From contig NW_003314278.1 in the NCBI RefSeq assembly GCF_000143415.4, positions 29,355-53,119 of the forward strand: a stretch of DNA of 23,765 nt, in the 5' to 3' direction. Each line of letters opens with the position of its first letter. The first letter of the stretch is position 1. The notes under the pieces are model-generated. The model was not told where the DNA came from. It worked only from the letters and a program-made list of their open reading frames with translations, and did no database searches. The DNA is from Selaginella moellendorffii (lineage: Eukaryota > Streptophyta > Lycopodiopsida > Selaginellales > Selaginellaceae). Shown here one piece after another: positions 1 through 8,957 of this stretch. Both the position numbers and the translations under genes were made by a program.

Positions 1-869
1 TCGTGTAGTCCACCACAAAAACATCCTGCGGCAGTGAAGAGCAGGCGTTGACGACCGCGGTGTGGAGCTCGAGCTCGTCAGTCTTGTCCGTGTCGACGCT
101 GAGGAGCACTCCCGCGCGGCGGACGAAGGCAAACTGCGGCGCGCTGCTGTAGAAATCCACCACTCGCAGCACGTCCGGACCCTGTATCTGTACAGCCCCG
201 CTCGATTCGTGATGACGAGACGAGCTCGTACTCCTTCCTGAGATGCACATCTGCGAGCTCCACAATTTCACCACTGGTGCTGTTCTTGCAGTTGGAACTA
301 GGAAGGGAAGATGGTGTAAAGGATTGGCGATGGAGGGGAGAGAGGACTCAAGTTGACCCCGAGGCTGCTGCACTCGGAGGAAGCGTAGAGCGGCGAGGCG
401 ATGGGCAATTCGCCGCTGAGGAAGTCGATGACCGGATGATCCCGCGCCAGTTTTTCTTGCTGCACTCGTAAGTTTCCGACTTTGGGTTGGTTGGGCACTT
501 TTGCTTGCCACCCGAGGTGCCGGAGCTGCAAGTTAAACTTGTGTAAGTTTCCATGGCGCTGGGAGATTTCTTTCGAGTTACGTTACCTTTCAGCATTTCA
601 CGGACTGAAGCATCGGTGAGAATTCTCGAGTCGTCACCGCTGGCCATCCTCGTGACGTCAGACTCGATGTCCGTGTAGGACGAGAGCGACATGGCTCGCT
701 TGAAATCGTCGCGGCAGGGAACTCCACACAGGCCGTGTCGCTTGAAGTATTTTACGTTGCCATTCTTTGCGAGGATTTGCTCCAGAATGCAGGCTTGCAC
801 AGCGCCAACGTCACGAGTTATGTCGCCAACAAAGTTGAGGATTTGATCGTCTGAGTCTTTGGTGTTCAT
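1..869 (-). pseudogene. GH3 acyl-acid amido synthetase pseudogene, runs off left edge
   Basis: GH3 enzymes adenylate jasmonate, auxin or benzoates and conjugate them to amino acids. Three GH3 blocks are visible in order. The N-terminal block (869 to about 587) has KYFKRHGL, a YTDIESDVTRMASGDDS stretch matching the usual Y-x-D-I...R-x-A-x-GD, and then SSGTSGGKQK near 525-495, the ATP-binding SSGTSGG motif. A block near 435-300 holds SGELPIASPLYASSEC and GVNLSPL. A C-terminal block (about 260-1) holds ELADVHLRKEYELV, then GLYRYRV, DVLRV and APQFAFVRR in other frames. A candidate 61-nt intron (586-526) would leave the ATP motif one base out of frame. Roughly 150 or more residues normally lying between SSGTSGG and YASSEC are missing. 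Further breaks lie near 300 (stop) and between 220 and 180 (two frame changes). I therefore call it dead, although its TATA box survives. The 3' part lies outside the window. Confidence 0.8.
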
Positions 870-1058
870 GATGAGCTGAGCGTCATACCGGTGCTCCGTA
901 GCTCGGAAGAAGATTGATTTCCCCCAAAAAACTATGCAAGCGAAGAACAAGGAATGTGGTGATTTGGCAGAGATAAAGAAAGAGAGCGCTAGAAGCTTTG
1001 GACGAGACGAGACAAGCTGGACGATCGATGATGGAACAAAGATTTGCCAAGTGCTGGC

Positions 1059-1065
1059 TTTTATA
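1059..1065 (-). promoter_or_regulatory. TATA box of the GH3 pseudogene
   Basis: The minus strand reads CTATAAAAGCC, a strong TATA element about 190 nt before the GH3 ATG at 869. Its survival suggests that the pseudogene lost function recently or may still be transcribed. Confidence 0.5.
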
Positions 1066-1298
1066 GAGAAGAAGCACGACCGAAAAAGAGGATGTTTTCA
1101 GGTCGTCTGCATGTTTTCACCAAGAAAAAGAGAGTCATACTTGGAGCGCAATCAATGTTGAAGTCAGCAATATACTAGAAACCTAAAACCTCGTGGACTC
1201 TTAAAACCTGACATTCAATCTTGGGAGACTCGTGATTTTCGTTCGTGGAAGACGAGACGACAATGACCCCAACAGAGATAACCACAGGGGAGCGTCTT

Positions 1299-1439
1299 TC
1301 ACAAAACTTTGAAAGGCTTGCCGCCGCTCTCTTTCTCCTCAGAAGTTCCTCCAACTTCTTCTAGTGCCCTTCGCAATGACTCCTCGTGCTCCTGGAACAC
1401 AGAATTCATGACTTTGTGGATACGCTCTACGAATCTTAG
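1299..1439 (-). other. Possible orphan terminal exon of a minus-strand gene
   Basis: An open stretch of 46 codons ending in TGA starts directly after a CAG acceptor (1442-1440), with an in-frame stop just upstream, as expected for a last exon. The peptide is charged and helical in character (for example RFVERIHKVMNSVFQEHEES, then RRALEEVGG). I do not recognise a family. No matching upstream exon was found in the AT-rich DNA to the right, so it may be the stranded 3' end of a broken gene or a chance ORF. Confidence 0.22.
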
Positions 1440-1442
1440 CTG

Positions 1443-2388
1443 TGCGACTTACTTTCACTAGTCGTTTGGCGTGTTCGATTTTAGTCGTGTTCCAAGTAAA
1501 AAATGTAGTTTGCACCCTTTATCTCTTTCATGAATACAATTTAAAAGCTTTGAGTATTTGTAAGTACTGTGAAAACCTTGGCTTTTTAGAAGGATGATGA
1601 TAGATTTGAATGACCTTGAATGGCATTTTATAATTACCATTAAAATAATAAAATTGAGCTTCAAGGTTTATAAAAATAAATGCTCTCAATTAAATTTTTT
1701 TCTCATGCACTGGGAGATGCTGCTAACAAATATTTCACCGTCCTTTTGTTATATAATTACAAGACACAGAATGATAGAAAGCTAAATAGTATAAATAATA
1801 TAAAACAATATTGCACAGTCAATGGATCAATTTATTTAAAGTACTTGTATAGTGAATTTTCTTCTTGGGTTTTTGGCAATCTTTGGTGATCCTTGTTGGA
1901 ATATTGTGAGAGTAGCATATTTTTCTTGTGTTGGAAGACAAAGCTGTGGAAGTTTGATCATGATTATCACGAATGCTCAACGTTCTAAATGAGATAGTGG
2001 CCAGGGAAGCAATAACAATTACAATGGAAAGTTGTGATGTGTAAATGCACCATTCTCATAGTCAGGTACCTCCTTGGCATGGTATCTTCGTTTGCATGCT
2101 TGCTATACTAAAATTCCATTATATATATATAGTGAAGGCTGAATACAAAAATAATCAAAATAGTTGGCACACCCCAAGTCTGCACAGTTTTAGCTTGCTA
2201 GTGGACTTGAGGAGGGTTGCTAGAAGCCTTTTTCTATGATCGAAAAGCTCTCACTAAACTCCTATTAAGCATTGTTGATGTAGTGGATGGATGCGGAATT
2301 GCCGGGGATTTGGAGCAGTAGCCACCTTTTGCCAAGGCTTCAGGAACATTTTCATGTTGAGGCCTACATGTACCTACTATTTTCAGCC
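1443..2388. other. AT-rich spacer, no gene seen
   Basis: Strongly AT-rich sequence with short homopolymers and a TATATATA run near 2121-2130. Short ORFs on both strands show no recognisable motif. I see no inverted terminal repeats or LTR-like ends here. Confidence 0.5.
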
Positions 2389-2390
2389 TT

Positions 2391-2397
2391 TATATAA
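2391..2397 (+). promoter_or_regulatory. TATATAA box upstream of the Crinkler/RHS-type gene
   Basis: CCTTTATATAACCGCG lies about 220 nt before the putative ATG at 2613 in otherwise mixed-composition DNA. The core is near-symmetric and would also read as TTATATAAAGG on the minus strand, so direction is not certain. Confidence 0.35.
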
Positions 2398-2612
2398 CCG
2401 CGATCCACCAGGCTATTCATGACGGAGTGTTGTGTGCAAGTAGGAGGCAAGAACATACCTGAGGCAGTTGGTGGCCCAAGTTTAATATTTATAAGAGGAT
2501 TTGGTTGTTAAAAAAATGATTGATTTATTTTCTGCTCGCTGGAAGCTGTTCGGAGAATGGACAAGTGTTCTTAAGCTTTAGGCCGGGACGAGTTAGAGTT
2601 AGGGTTCTCGGG

Positions 2613-4370
2613 ATGGCTTCTTCGCACGGTAAGACGCCCTTATCCGCGCTGTGACCCTGATGTTTGTTCCAGTTCTGTTCGAGGTGTTTGGGAGCTATCA
2701 CGACTCGCGGTTTGTGGAGTGCCGCCCAGGCAACGCGATGAAAGTTCTCCCGGACGAGCCAAAAGCAGGCTGCTTCTTCAAGCTGACGCTTGACATCCCC
2801 GCCAGAGCAAGCTTCTCTATGTTCGTCAGGACTGTGTGGAGCTGTTTAAGGAATTGGAGGGACGCCTTGAGCAGGAAGATTTAAATGGAGGGAGTGAGCA
2901 GGAAGACGTACGAGGGGCAGCTATCCCGTTTTGGAAGCTCTTCACAGGGCACCCGGGAACTGGAAAAACGATGATTGGCCTGCAGCTCTTGTTCACGTTC
3001 ATGAAGAAAGGACGCACTGTTGTGTACCACAACAAGATCATATCTTCTGGCTACGCAGTGTTCAAAGAGAAAAAACTTCATTCCGTAGGGGATAGAGCTG
3101 AGGTTGAGGGGTACTTAGGTGACCAGCGGACGATCTTCATAAATGACGGCTATGCTTTCAAGGGGCTCGGTTCCATAGCAGCCAACACACTGCTGATTGC
3201 AAGTGACAAGAGCTTTTTCAAGAGTTATGATGTTTTTTACGGACGCTTGTGGAGTGAAGAGGAGGTCAGGGAGTGCCACGAGCTCGTGTTTAGGGGGCAA
3301 CTAGATTGGGGCGATGTCCAGCGACACGTTTACTATGCTGGTTTTGTTCCAAGGCACGTGTTCCCGATACCACGGTGGTTCCTTTCTGTTCTCAACCAAC
3401 TGGAGGCTGAAATCGAATGCGAAAAATCACTGCTCTCCGTGATCTCTGCGGTTGTCTGGACAAGGAGTTCCCGGATTACAGTGTCCACCTTGACAGAGGA
3501 TCTTATTCGGCTAAAGGTTACACGAAGATTGGCTCAAAGTTTATAATGGAACAGCTGCTTTTGCAACTTGACGTGCCGCACTGGCGCGATGCGCTTGTAT
3601 CCTACAAGACGCGGCGAGGTCCCGTAGCGGATTTCAGAGGAGAGATCATGGAACTGCTGATCCATCTCACGTTTCCAAAGTTCCTCGCTGACTGTGAGCA
3701 GATCCTGCCCCGGACCATGCCCGCTCGAGCTCCAGGCAACGTCCAAAAGCTGGTGGTCGATGAGCAGGAGGATCTTCACGTCTATTTCTACTCCAGTTTT
3801 GAGGATTTGGAGGTGAAGATCAAGGATTGCCTGGACAAAGGTGCGAAGGCAGCTTATTTCTGGCCAAGGTTGCAGACGGATGCTGTCGTAGACAGCGTTT
3901 TCATTGACTTCAAGCGGCAAGTTACGTTTCTCCTGCAGGCCACTGTGGCCAAGACGTGTAGGACTGTTGTCTGGCACCCAGTTCACAAGCTGGTAGGCTT
4001 CCTACGTCAAAACAGCATAGGAGTTGCAGGGCTGTATTTTGTGACATCGGAAACCAGTTATACTCACTTCGGCTACCAGACCTGGAAGAAGGTGAGAGGG
4101 GTGCACCAAGATGAGTTGATACTGCCCGATCTTCCTCAGTACAAGGTGAAGTTTAAGATGCTCGAGAGCGACATGGAGAACCTGGAAAAGCTGCAGGAGT
4201 ACAGGGACGGCATTGATGAGATCTTGAAACTAATGGCGGTAAACACTTGTGTGCATATCAACATTCTTGACAAATTTTGTTTTTGGCAGAAATTCGGCAA
4301 TGATATGCCAGAGTGCTGTGTCCGGACGACTGACACGGACGTGGAAACTACTCCAACTGCGTGCGTGTGA
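2613..4370 (+). pseudogene. Crinkler/RHS-type P-loop NTPase with nuclease-like C-terminus, two frame breaks
   Basis: Seen: a likely ATG exon (2613-2628) and short intron (2629-2672); a block with LLYVRQDCVELF just before the NTPase; a Walker A motif GHPGTGKT (2947-2970); a Walker B-like TIFINDG (3130-3150); then LWSEEEVRECHELVF and HVYYAGFVPRHVF. A second frame carries RGEIMELLIH, a DAVVDSVFID block (about 3878) and LLQATVAKTC (about 3936), followed by LYFV. Known: this order, with P-x-W-S-x-E-E-L, a G/PR motif, an RG-x-x-x-E segment and a D...Q-x-T nuclease core, fits the Crinkler/RHS (CR) family, whose members are mobile-element-like proteins or secreted effectors with an REase-fold domain. 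A 51-nt in-frame intron (4239-4289) precedes the last 27 codons. The frame changes near 2800-2830 and near 3420. An intron from 2684 to 2805 could explain the first break; the second looks like a one-base change in an A-run. No in-frame stops occur within each block, so decay is recent or the gene is still partly used. Confidence 0.62.
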
Positions 4371-4807
4371 GTTTTCTGGTATTTGCTTGTGAATGTTGGT
4401 TGGCTTAGCCGCTTTGAGCAGGACGCCTTATGCGTGGAGTGATCCGCTGGAAAAGCTTGGAGGGGACGACCGTTTTTTGCAAGGTTCAGACTTATGTTGA
4501 TAAGTTGTTGATGTACTTTCTCGCTGTTGTGCTGGACAACACAACACAAGCTGGACAATGCAGTTTAGGATAATTATTTTTTGTCTTTGGGAGCTGGAGT
4601 GATGTCAGTGATTGCTGTGTCTTCGTAAAAATATAATTAAGATAAATTTTAGAGTGTAGTGACCATGAGGTGCTTTGAAGAGTTTAGAACCAAGGCAGGA
4701 TCATAAAATGTGATGATATAACAAGTTTATGAGGGAGTGTTCTTGAGTAAACGGGTGAGTATATTGTTTTTGGGCGTGACTATTTATTTTGAGCTATCAA
4801 ATAAAAA
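4371..4807. other. 3' flank of the NTPase gene
   Basis: Becomes AT-rich after about 4560. No second gene, RNA gene or clear terminator structure is visible. It leads directly into the MITE. Confidence 0.4.
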
Positions 4808-4809
4808 TA

Positions 4810-5115
4810 GTAACTTCAAGGAGTGATCTGGATAGCAGGAAAATTCCAACGATATGGAAGTCGAAGTTTAACAGGTTCGTGAGCTGTCACGGGAAAATGT
4901 CTGTGTGTTCTTCTTTTTATGTCTCTATAGAGAGTGTCTTCATAAAATTTTCTGAAGCATTTTCTTGTGACATCTGGAGAGTGGGAAAATGTCACAGGAA
5001 AATGTCTGTGTGTTCTTTTCGTTTGATAATGTCTCTATAGAGAGTGTCTTCTTCATCATTTCTATAGCATTTTCCACAACATTTTCCCGCTCTCCAGATC
5101 ACTCCTTGAAGTTAC
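4810..5115. mobile_element. 306-bp MITE with 35-bp terminal inverted repeats and TA target duplication
   Basis: The left end GTAACTTCAAGGAGTGATCT (from 4810) is repeated inverted at the right end (up to 5115). Over 35 bp only two positions differ (left gataGCAgg versus gagaGCGgg). TA flanks both sides (4808-4809 and 5116-5117), as expected for a TA target-site duplication. There is no transposase-size ORF. Known: TA duplication is typical of Tc1/mariner-type insertion, but these ends are not the usual Stowaway sequence, so the family is not assigned. Confidence 0.8.
4886..5051 (+). repeat. Two internal direct repeat units inside the MITE
   Basis: A unit of about 57-61 bp starting GTCAC and a GGAAAATGTCTGTGTGTTCT core, and ending TCTCTATAGAGAGTGTCTTC, occurs at 4886-4942 and 4991-5051. 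Between them TCTGGAGAGTGGGAAAATG (about 4973) resembles the inner part of the terminal repeat, pointing to internal duplication or a nested element. Confidence 0.75.
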
Positions 5116-5117
5116 TA

Positions 5118-6125
5118 ACCTACAAATTGGGGAAGGGATATAGATGTAATTAGACTGCAGATAAGGACCACCATGATAAAGTTTTTTACTCAAATACCTC
5201 AACTACATCTTTAGTTGACCAATGCTCATTCAATTGCAATTTTAGTAGAGGAATGCATGAAGTTATAGTTGAAGTAGTCATCACTAATAAACTTTGTTGA
5301 AAATGGAATAAACAACATTATAGCCATTAAATATTTAAGGATGTTTTCAAACCTTATTACAAATATTTTGTGACTTGAAATTGTTTGTACTCTTATCATT
5401 TACAGATCTTGGATATTTAGCTCTCAAAGTCTAAAATTGATATTCACTATTAACAATAGTTTGCATTTGTATGCTAAATTGTCATTTATAATCCCTCCGC
5501 TCCTGTCCATCAAAACCACTTGGAACTCTATTTTCTGACTACATAATATATGTGTTTCCGTGCTTCTCCACAAATGCTCTCACAAATTTATTTAATATCT
5601 TAATGCAAGTTAATTCTTCTTACCTAGAATGTTATAAAGACCTTATAAAAGATTTATATTAAGATCACCATTTAATTTTCATGAGTGTAGAACAAATGCC
5701 ATCAATGCAAATTCTACTACAAACTTATCCCTCGTGACCTTGAGTGGAATTTCTTTACTTAGAAATCCATTAAACATATCATTGAATTGCCACATTCAAA
5801 TAAGTGTGTTGTCGATGAAAGAAGAAGTAACATAATTACATAAAACCATAGAAGAGTGTAACCTTTCCTATTTTTGAACTATGTATTGAACAATAAATTC
5901 TCATACTTCTATCACTATTTAAGATTGATAAAGAATGTTGAAGATCACTACAAACTCTTCTTCTTTGGTATCACCTCATTCTCCAAAGTCACTACCTCAT
6001 CCTCCAAACCAAAAGCACATTGACTCTATCATTCCCAATTGCTCTTCTACCTCTTTGCAAGAAAAATTCAAATTAGGGCTTTTTAGGGCAAAATTGTGAA
6101 TCAAGATTCGGGATCTTGCTTGATT
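5118..6125. other. AT-rich spacer, no gene seen
   Basis: About 1 kb of AT-rich DNA with stops in all frames and no recognisable motif, lying between the MITE and the inverted NTPase fragment. Confidence 0.5.
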
Positions 6126-6139
6126 AGCCCTCTAAGATC

Positions 6140-6376
6140 CTGGACAGTGTAATCCGGGAACTCCTTGTCCAGGTAATAGGGTCCAGTGATTTTTCGCGTT
6201 CGATTTCAGCCTTCAGTTGGTTGAGAACAGAAAGGAACTGCCATGGTTTCGGGAACAGTGCTTTAGAACAAAACCAGCATAATAAACGTGCCGCTGCACA
6301 TAGTTGCCCCCTAAACACGAGCTTGTGGCACTCCCTGAGCTCCTCTTCACTCCACAAGCGGGGCTCGGGAGCCATG
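6140..6376 (-). pseudogene. Inverted partial copy of the Crinkler/RHS-type NTPase gene
   Basis: The reverse strand matches about 3243-3490 of the plus-strand NTPase gene at high nucleotide identity. It shares LWSEEELRECHKLVFRG, HVYYAGFV, FLSVLNQL, AEIEREKS and, in another frame, LDKEFPDY. Similarity starts at CGCTTGTGGAGTG (about 6362) and ends near GTCCAGGATC (about 6140). Walker A, Walker B and the nuclease part are absent. It has small length differences, including a gap in the region before HVYYAGF. It changes frame at the same place as the larger copy, in the GCGAAAAATCACTG segment. It is a truncated pseudogene fragment. Confidence 0.8.
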
Positions 6377-6440
6377 TGATGCTAGCGTGTTTACGAGTGG
6401 TGGTAGAGACGAGCAGCAAGAGGGTCACGACGGCCGGACG

Positions 6441-6560
6441 ATGGAGAGGGTCCGGTCCCTGCTGCTGGAACTTTTAGAGCCCATGAAACAAGCTGGATAC
6501 GTCCCCTACACAAGGGAAGTTTACTTGGAGCAGCAGGGTGGCACAAGCGAGGATCCGTAG
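6441..6560 (+). pseudogene. PPR-protein C-terminal (E-motif-like) fragment
   Basis: A 39-codon ORF contains LLELLEPMKQAGYVPYTREV, which fits the L-x-x-x-M-K-x-A-GYVPDT-x-x-V signature of the E region at the end of organellar RNA-editing PPR proteins. The frame stays open upstream to about 6363. There are no PPR helical repeats upstream and no DYW domain downstream, so this is a stranded fragment. It abuts the inverted NTPase fragment, so two unrelated gene pieces are joined here. Assigned by motif memory only. Confidence 0.38.
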
Positions 6561-6972
6561 CAAACATCGTAACCGTCTTATCGACCGAATCAGGACCCGC
6601 AATCAGCAGCGTGTCGCCGCGGCTCTCCCCCGCATTCCTGTCGCGACGAGGAAGCTAACTTTAGGAAGAGCCCTAACGAAATGTATCGATACCAGTCAGT
6701 GTTTGGGCGAGCTCTTCTCAACTCCCAAAAGCTCGAGGATTAATTGCTATTGCGCGCTCTAGCTAGGGAGGAGTGAATTCGTGCCGGGCGGCTGGAAGAG
6801 TCGCGGCGCAGCGGCCGCATTGGCGGAGGCCTCCATTCTTCGCAGGCAGTGATGCTGAGGAAGAAAAGTGGATTAAGAATAGTCTGCTTTGATTCTGGAA
6901 ACTATACAGTAAAAGGAAGGATCACTCCTCCATGAGAGATCCCTCCATTCTTCCAAGTCTGAGATCTATGAT
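6561..6972. other. Spacer with no supported gene
   Basis: Mixed composition. A 74-codon plus-strand ORF (6538-6762) is Arg-rich and unrecognised. It may derive from the same PPR relic in another frame, but I cannot support that. Confidence 0.3.
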
Positions 6973-7257
6973 TTAGAAGGGAATGGCGCTTGAGACACGA
7001 GGATACACCACTCTCATCGGATGCCCGATCATCCTGCGCCCCTTGATACGGCGAAACGGGTACATGATCGCTCCCACGGGCCACTCCACCGCCGCCGCAA
7101 TTGCGAATGCCACAAATCCTAGCGTCGGCCCGATTACCTTGACATGGCATGGATTCTGCCGAGTCCCGCACTGCACGCACGACGGGATCCTGTGCCTGCG
7201 AGTGCGAGTCGTCGCTACTGGAGTAGCAACGTGAGTAGTCCCCACTGCTCTCGTCAT
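6973..7257 (-). CDS. Small Cys-containing, single-helix protein of unknown function (94 aa)
   Basis: A single-exon frame starts at ATG 7257, about 100 nt after a strong TATA box. The basic N-terminus (MTRAVGTTHV...) leads to a cysteine cluster CVQCGTRQNPCH (C-x2-C-x6-C-H), then a hydrophobic stretch (VIGPTLGFVAFAIAAAVEW) able to cross a membrane once, then a basic tail with RRIKGRRMIGHP and a SSAIPF end. I recall small plant proteins with a similar GHP and SSAIP ending but cannot name the family. An overlapping frame encodes a Ser/Asp-rich stretch (SSGDYSRCYSSSDDSHSQ) that also looks protein-like, so the true N-terminus could lie in that frame if a frameshift or unseen intron exists. It shares a divergent promoter with the TFIIIC-subunit gene. 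Confidence 0.5.
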   Translation of the reverse strand: MTRAVGTTHVATPVATTRTRRHRIPSCVQCGTRQNPCHVKVIGPTLGFVAFAIAAAVEWPVGAIMYPFRRIKGRRMIGHPMRVVYPRVSSAIPF

Positions 7258-7353
7258 TCTTCCTTTGATCAATGCTCTGGAAATTGAGAAGAGAAAACAC
7301 AAACTTCTTTCGCTTCGCACTAGAAATTCTGTCTAGCTCCCATATGAGCTCTT

Positions 7354-7361
7354 CTTTTATA
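7354..7361 (-). promoter_or_regulatory. TATA box of the small-protein gene
   Basis: The minus strand reads GAGTATAAAAGAAG, about 95 nt upstream of ATG 7257. It is the best TATA element in this part of the window. Confidence 0.6.
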
Positions 7362-7377
7362 CTCCTTGAGATGGCAC

Positions 7378-7383
7378 CACGTG
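7378..7383. promoter_or_regulatory. G-box CACGTG
   Basis: A perfect palindromic G-box (ACCACGTGTAG context) about 20 nt upstream of the minus-strand TATA box. In plants this is the usual core for bZIP and bHLH factors in light or ABA response. Its function here is inferred from position. Confidence 0.45.
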
Positions 7384-7594
7384 TAGCAATTGGCGAGCGC
7401 CAGCTGCTTAGCTCAAAACAATGCCACCTGGCTTAGCCGTCACTACTTTGAATCGCAGTCGTCCACATGGCAAATCTGATCGGACGCTCGAAATTTGAAA
7501 TTGCTTTAGTGGAAAAAGCCCTAAGTGACAAACTAGGGCTTGGGAGCTTGGGCATGGACGATCAAGCTAGCGCGGTATGTAAAGAGGCCATTCC

Positions 7595-8207
7595 ATGTCT
7601 AGGTCTGAAGATCTCGTTGTGAAGATAGAGGAGGAGTATATTTTGTTGGATTTGGAGGAGGTCTTTCACGGCGGAGCGATCCCGACCAATTGTCCATACA
7701 CTCTTTCGGTATCCTCCCCGATTTTTTGGATTTGTCTCTAACAGGAGCGAACGAATCTCTTGTTTAACAGGGTCTGGACACGCTTAATCCCATTCTTACT
7801 TTGGGCAATGGACTGAAGCTTGTTCGTCTCTCTTTCTTTTCCTAGTAGAACTTATTTGAAGCTTTCAGATCGGAGAGTACGAGGACACTGTCGGGTCCTG
7901 CATTGTTTTCTCTGAATCTGGTAAGGGCCTCCATTTCCATCTCACTGACGTTTCCGAAACTTTCGATTTCTTCCAGATGAGCCAACCGAAACAATCCGCG
8001 ACCCGGTTTTCCCCCTGGACATCGTCGATCCAACAAAGCAACCGATCCAAAAAGTAGTCAAGAGCGTTTGCTCGCTGCAGAAGAAGCTTAAGTTTCGCGT
8101 CATGAGTGACAAGGACCAACCTCTCACTGGTAAGTTCTCGCAATTCCATCTTTTACTGCTCCCTCTCTTTCTCTCTCGCGATCACAGGAGCAACAGCGAC
8201 GCAATGA
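7595..8207 (+). CDS. TFIIIC tau55-like subunit (GTF3C6 type), 129 aa, five exons
   Basis: TFIIIC recruits RNA polymerase III to tRNA and 5S genes; this is its small tau55-related subunit. Exons: 7595-7708, 7771-7821, 7869-7920, 7977-8129, 8188-8207. All introns are GT..AG and 47-62 nt, and phases join without a stop to TGA 8205-8207. The order is: acidic N-terminus with EEEYILLDLEEV; PYTLS joined to GLDTLNPILTLGNGLKL; IGEYEDTVGSCIVFSES; a linker; then CSLQKKLKFRVMSDKDQPL. The Y-x-L-L-D-L, LDTLNP, IGEYEDT-x-G-[ST]-C-x-VF and K-K-L-K-F blocks, in this order, match plant members of the family (TFIIIC_sub6). It appears intact and full length for the conserved core. The start is the first ATG, in a short leader with no earlier in-frame ATG. 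Confidence 0.82.
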
Positions 8208-8940
8208 TCTTACCCGCGACGATTGTGATGGTATAAAAAAATAGGAGCCATTGGAGGTTCTTTAACTCCCACAGGTCCTCAAAGTCAGCGAGATCACTCA
8301 TTTAAACAAAATATTTAAACAAATATTTACTGCCCCAAGGTACCATCGTACTTTGTAAGTTGTAATGCTTTTAAGCTGCTCGCCCCAGAGATTGTGAAGA
8401 CCTCGCCTTGTAGTCATGAATGGATGAATCCAGAGCTCTTTTCTCCATCACTTTTAGCTTTTAGACGAAAAGAAGAGAACTGCTGTGACTAGTGGGTCAC
8501 TTGATTTGGGCTGGTGGTGGTGACAAACAGCAAGCGCAAAAACTCGAGTGGCATCCATCCCTCAAGCTTCTTTTCTAGGGGGCAACTTTCATCTCTCTCT
8601 TGGAAGGAAAAACCGGCTAGAGTTCATGCATGAACATGAACGGGAATATATTCGCCCAAAAATCAAAAAGAAAAACAAATCTCTGACGTGCGCATGGATT
8701 AAATTTGTCAAAATAATGCAACGCATGCTGATGGTGTGTGTGTAAGTGTGCGTGCATCAAAATCAAGGGTGGCATGGCATGGCCCCTCCGTACGCCCAAA
8801 TTGCACCCCAAGGCACACAGTATATTGTGACCACCCCTGCCGCCCTCAGTGTGTGTGTGTGGTGCCAACTGTAAGGCAGTAAAGGCGGCCACTGCCACGG
8901 TTGTACGGCCCCGAGCCTCATCAAGGCGCCGAACCAAGCC
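8208..8940. other. Spacer with TG microsatellites
   Basis: 3' flank of the TFIIIC gene. Holds short TG runs (around 8733-8742 and 8849-8862). No gene motif was found on either strand. Confidence 0.4.
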
Positions 8941-8957
8941 GACCATACCCGGACGCC

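Larger units (their letters stand above)
7258..7594. promoter_or_regulatory. Divergent promoter region of about 340 bp
   Basis: Separates the start codons of the minus-strand small-protein gene and the plus-strand TFIIIC gene. The TATA and G-box lie on the minus side. No TATA is visible for the plus side, as is common for housekeeping genes. Confidence 0.5.

Noticed and set aside
4239-4289. Reading straight through as coding sequence
   Set aside because: GTAAAC...TTGGCAG flanks a T-rich 51-nt stretch and the encoded residues are unlike the surrounding helical sequence, so an in-frame intron is more likely. Length alone cannot decide it.
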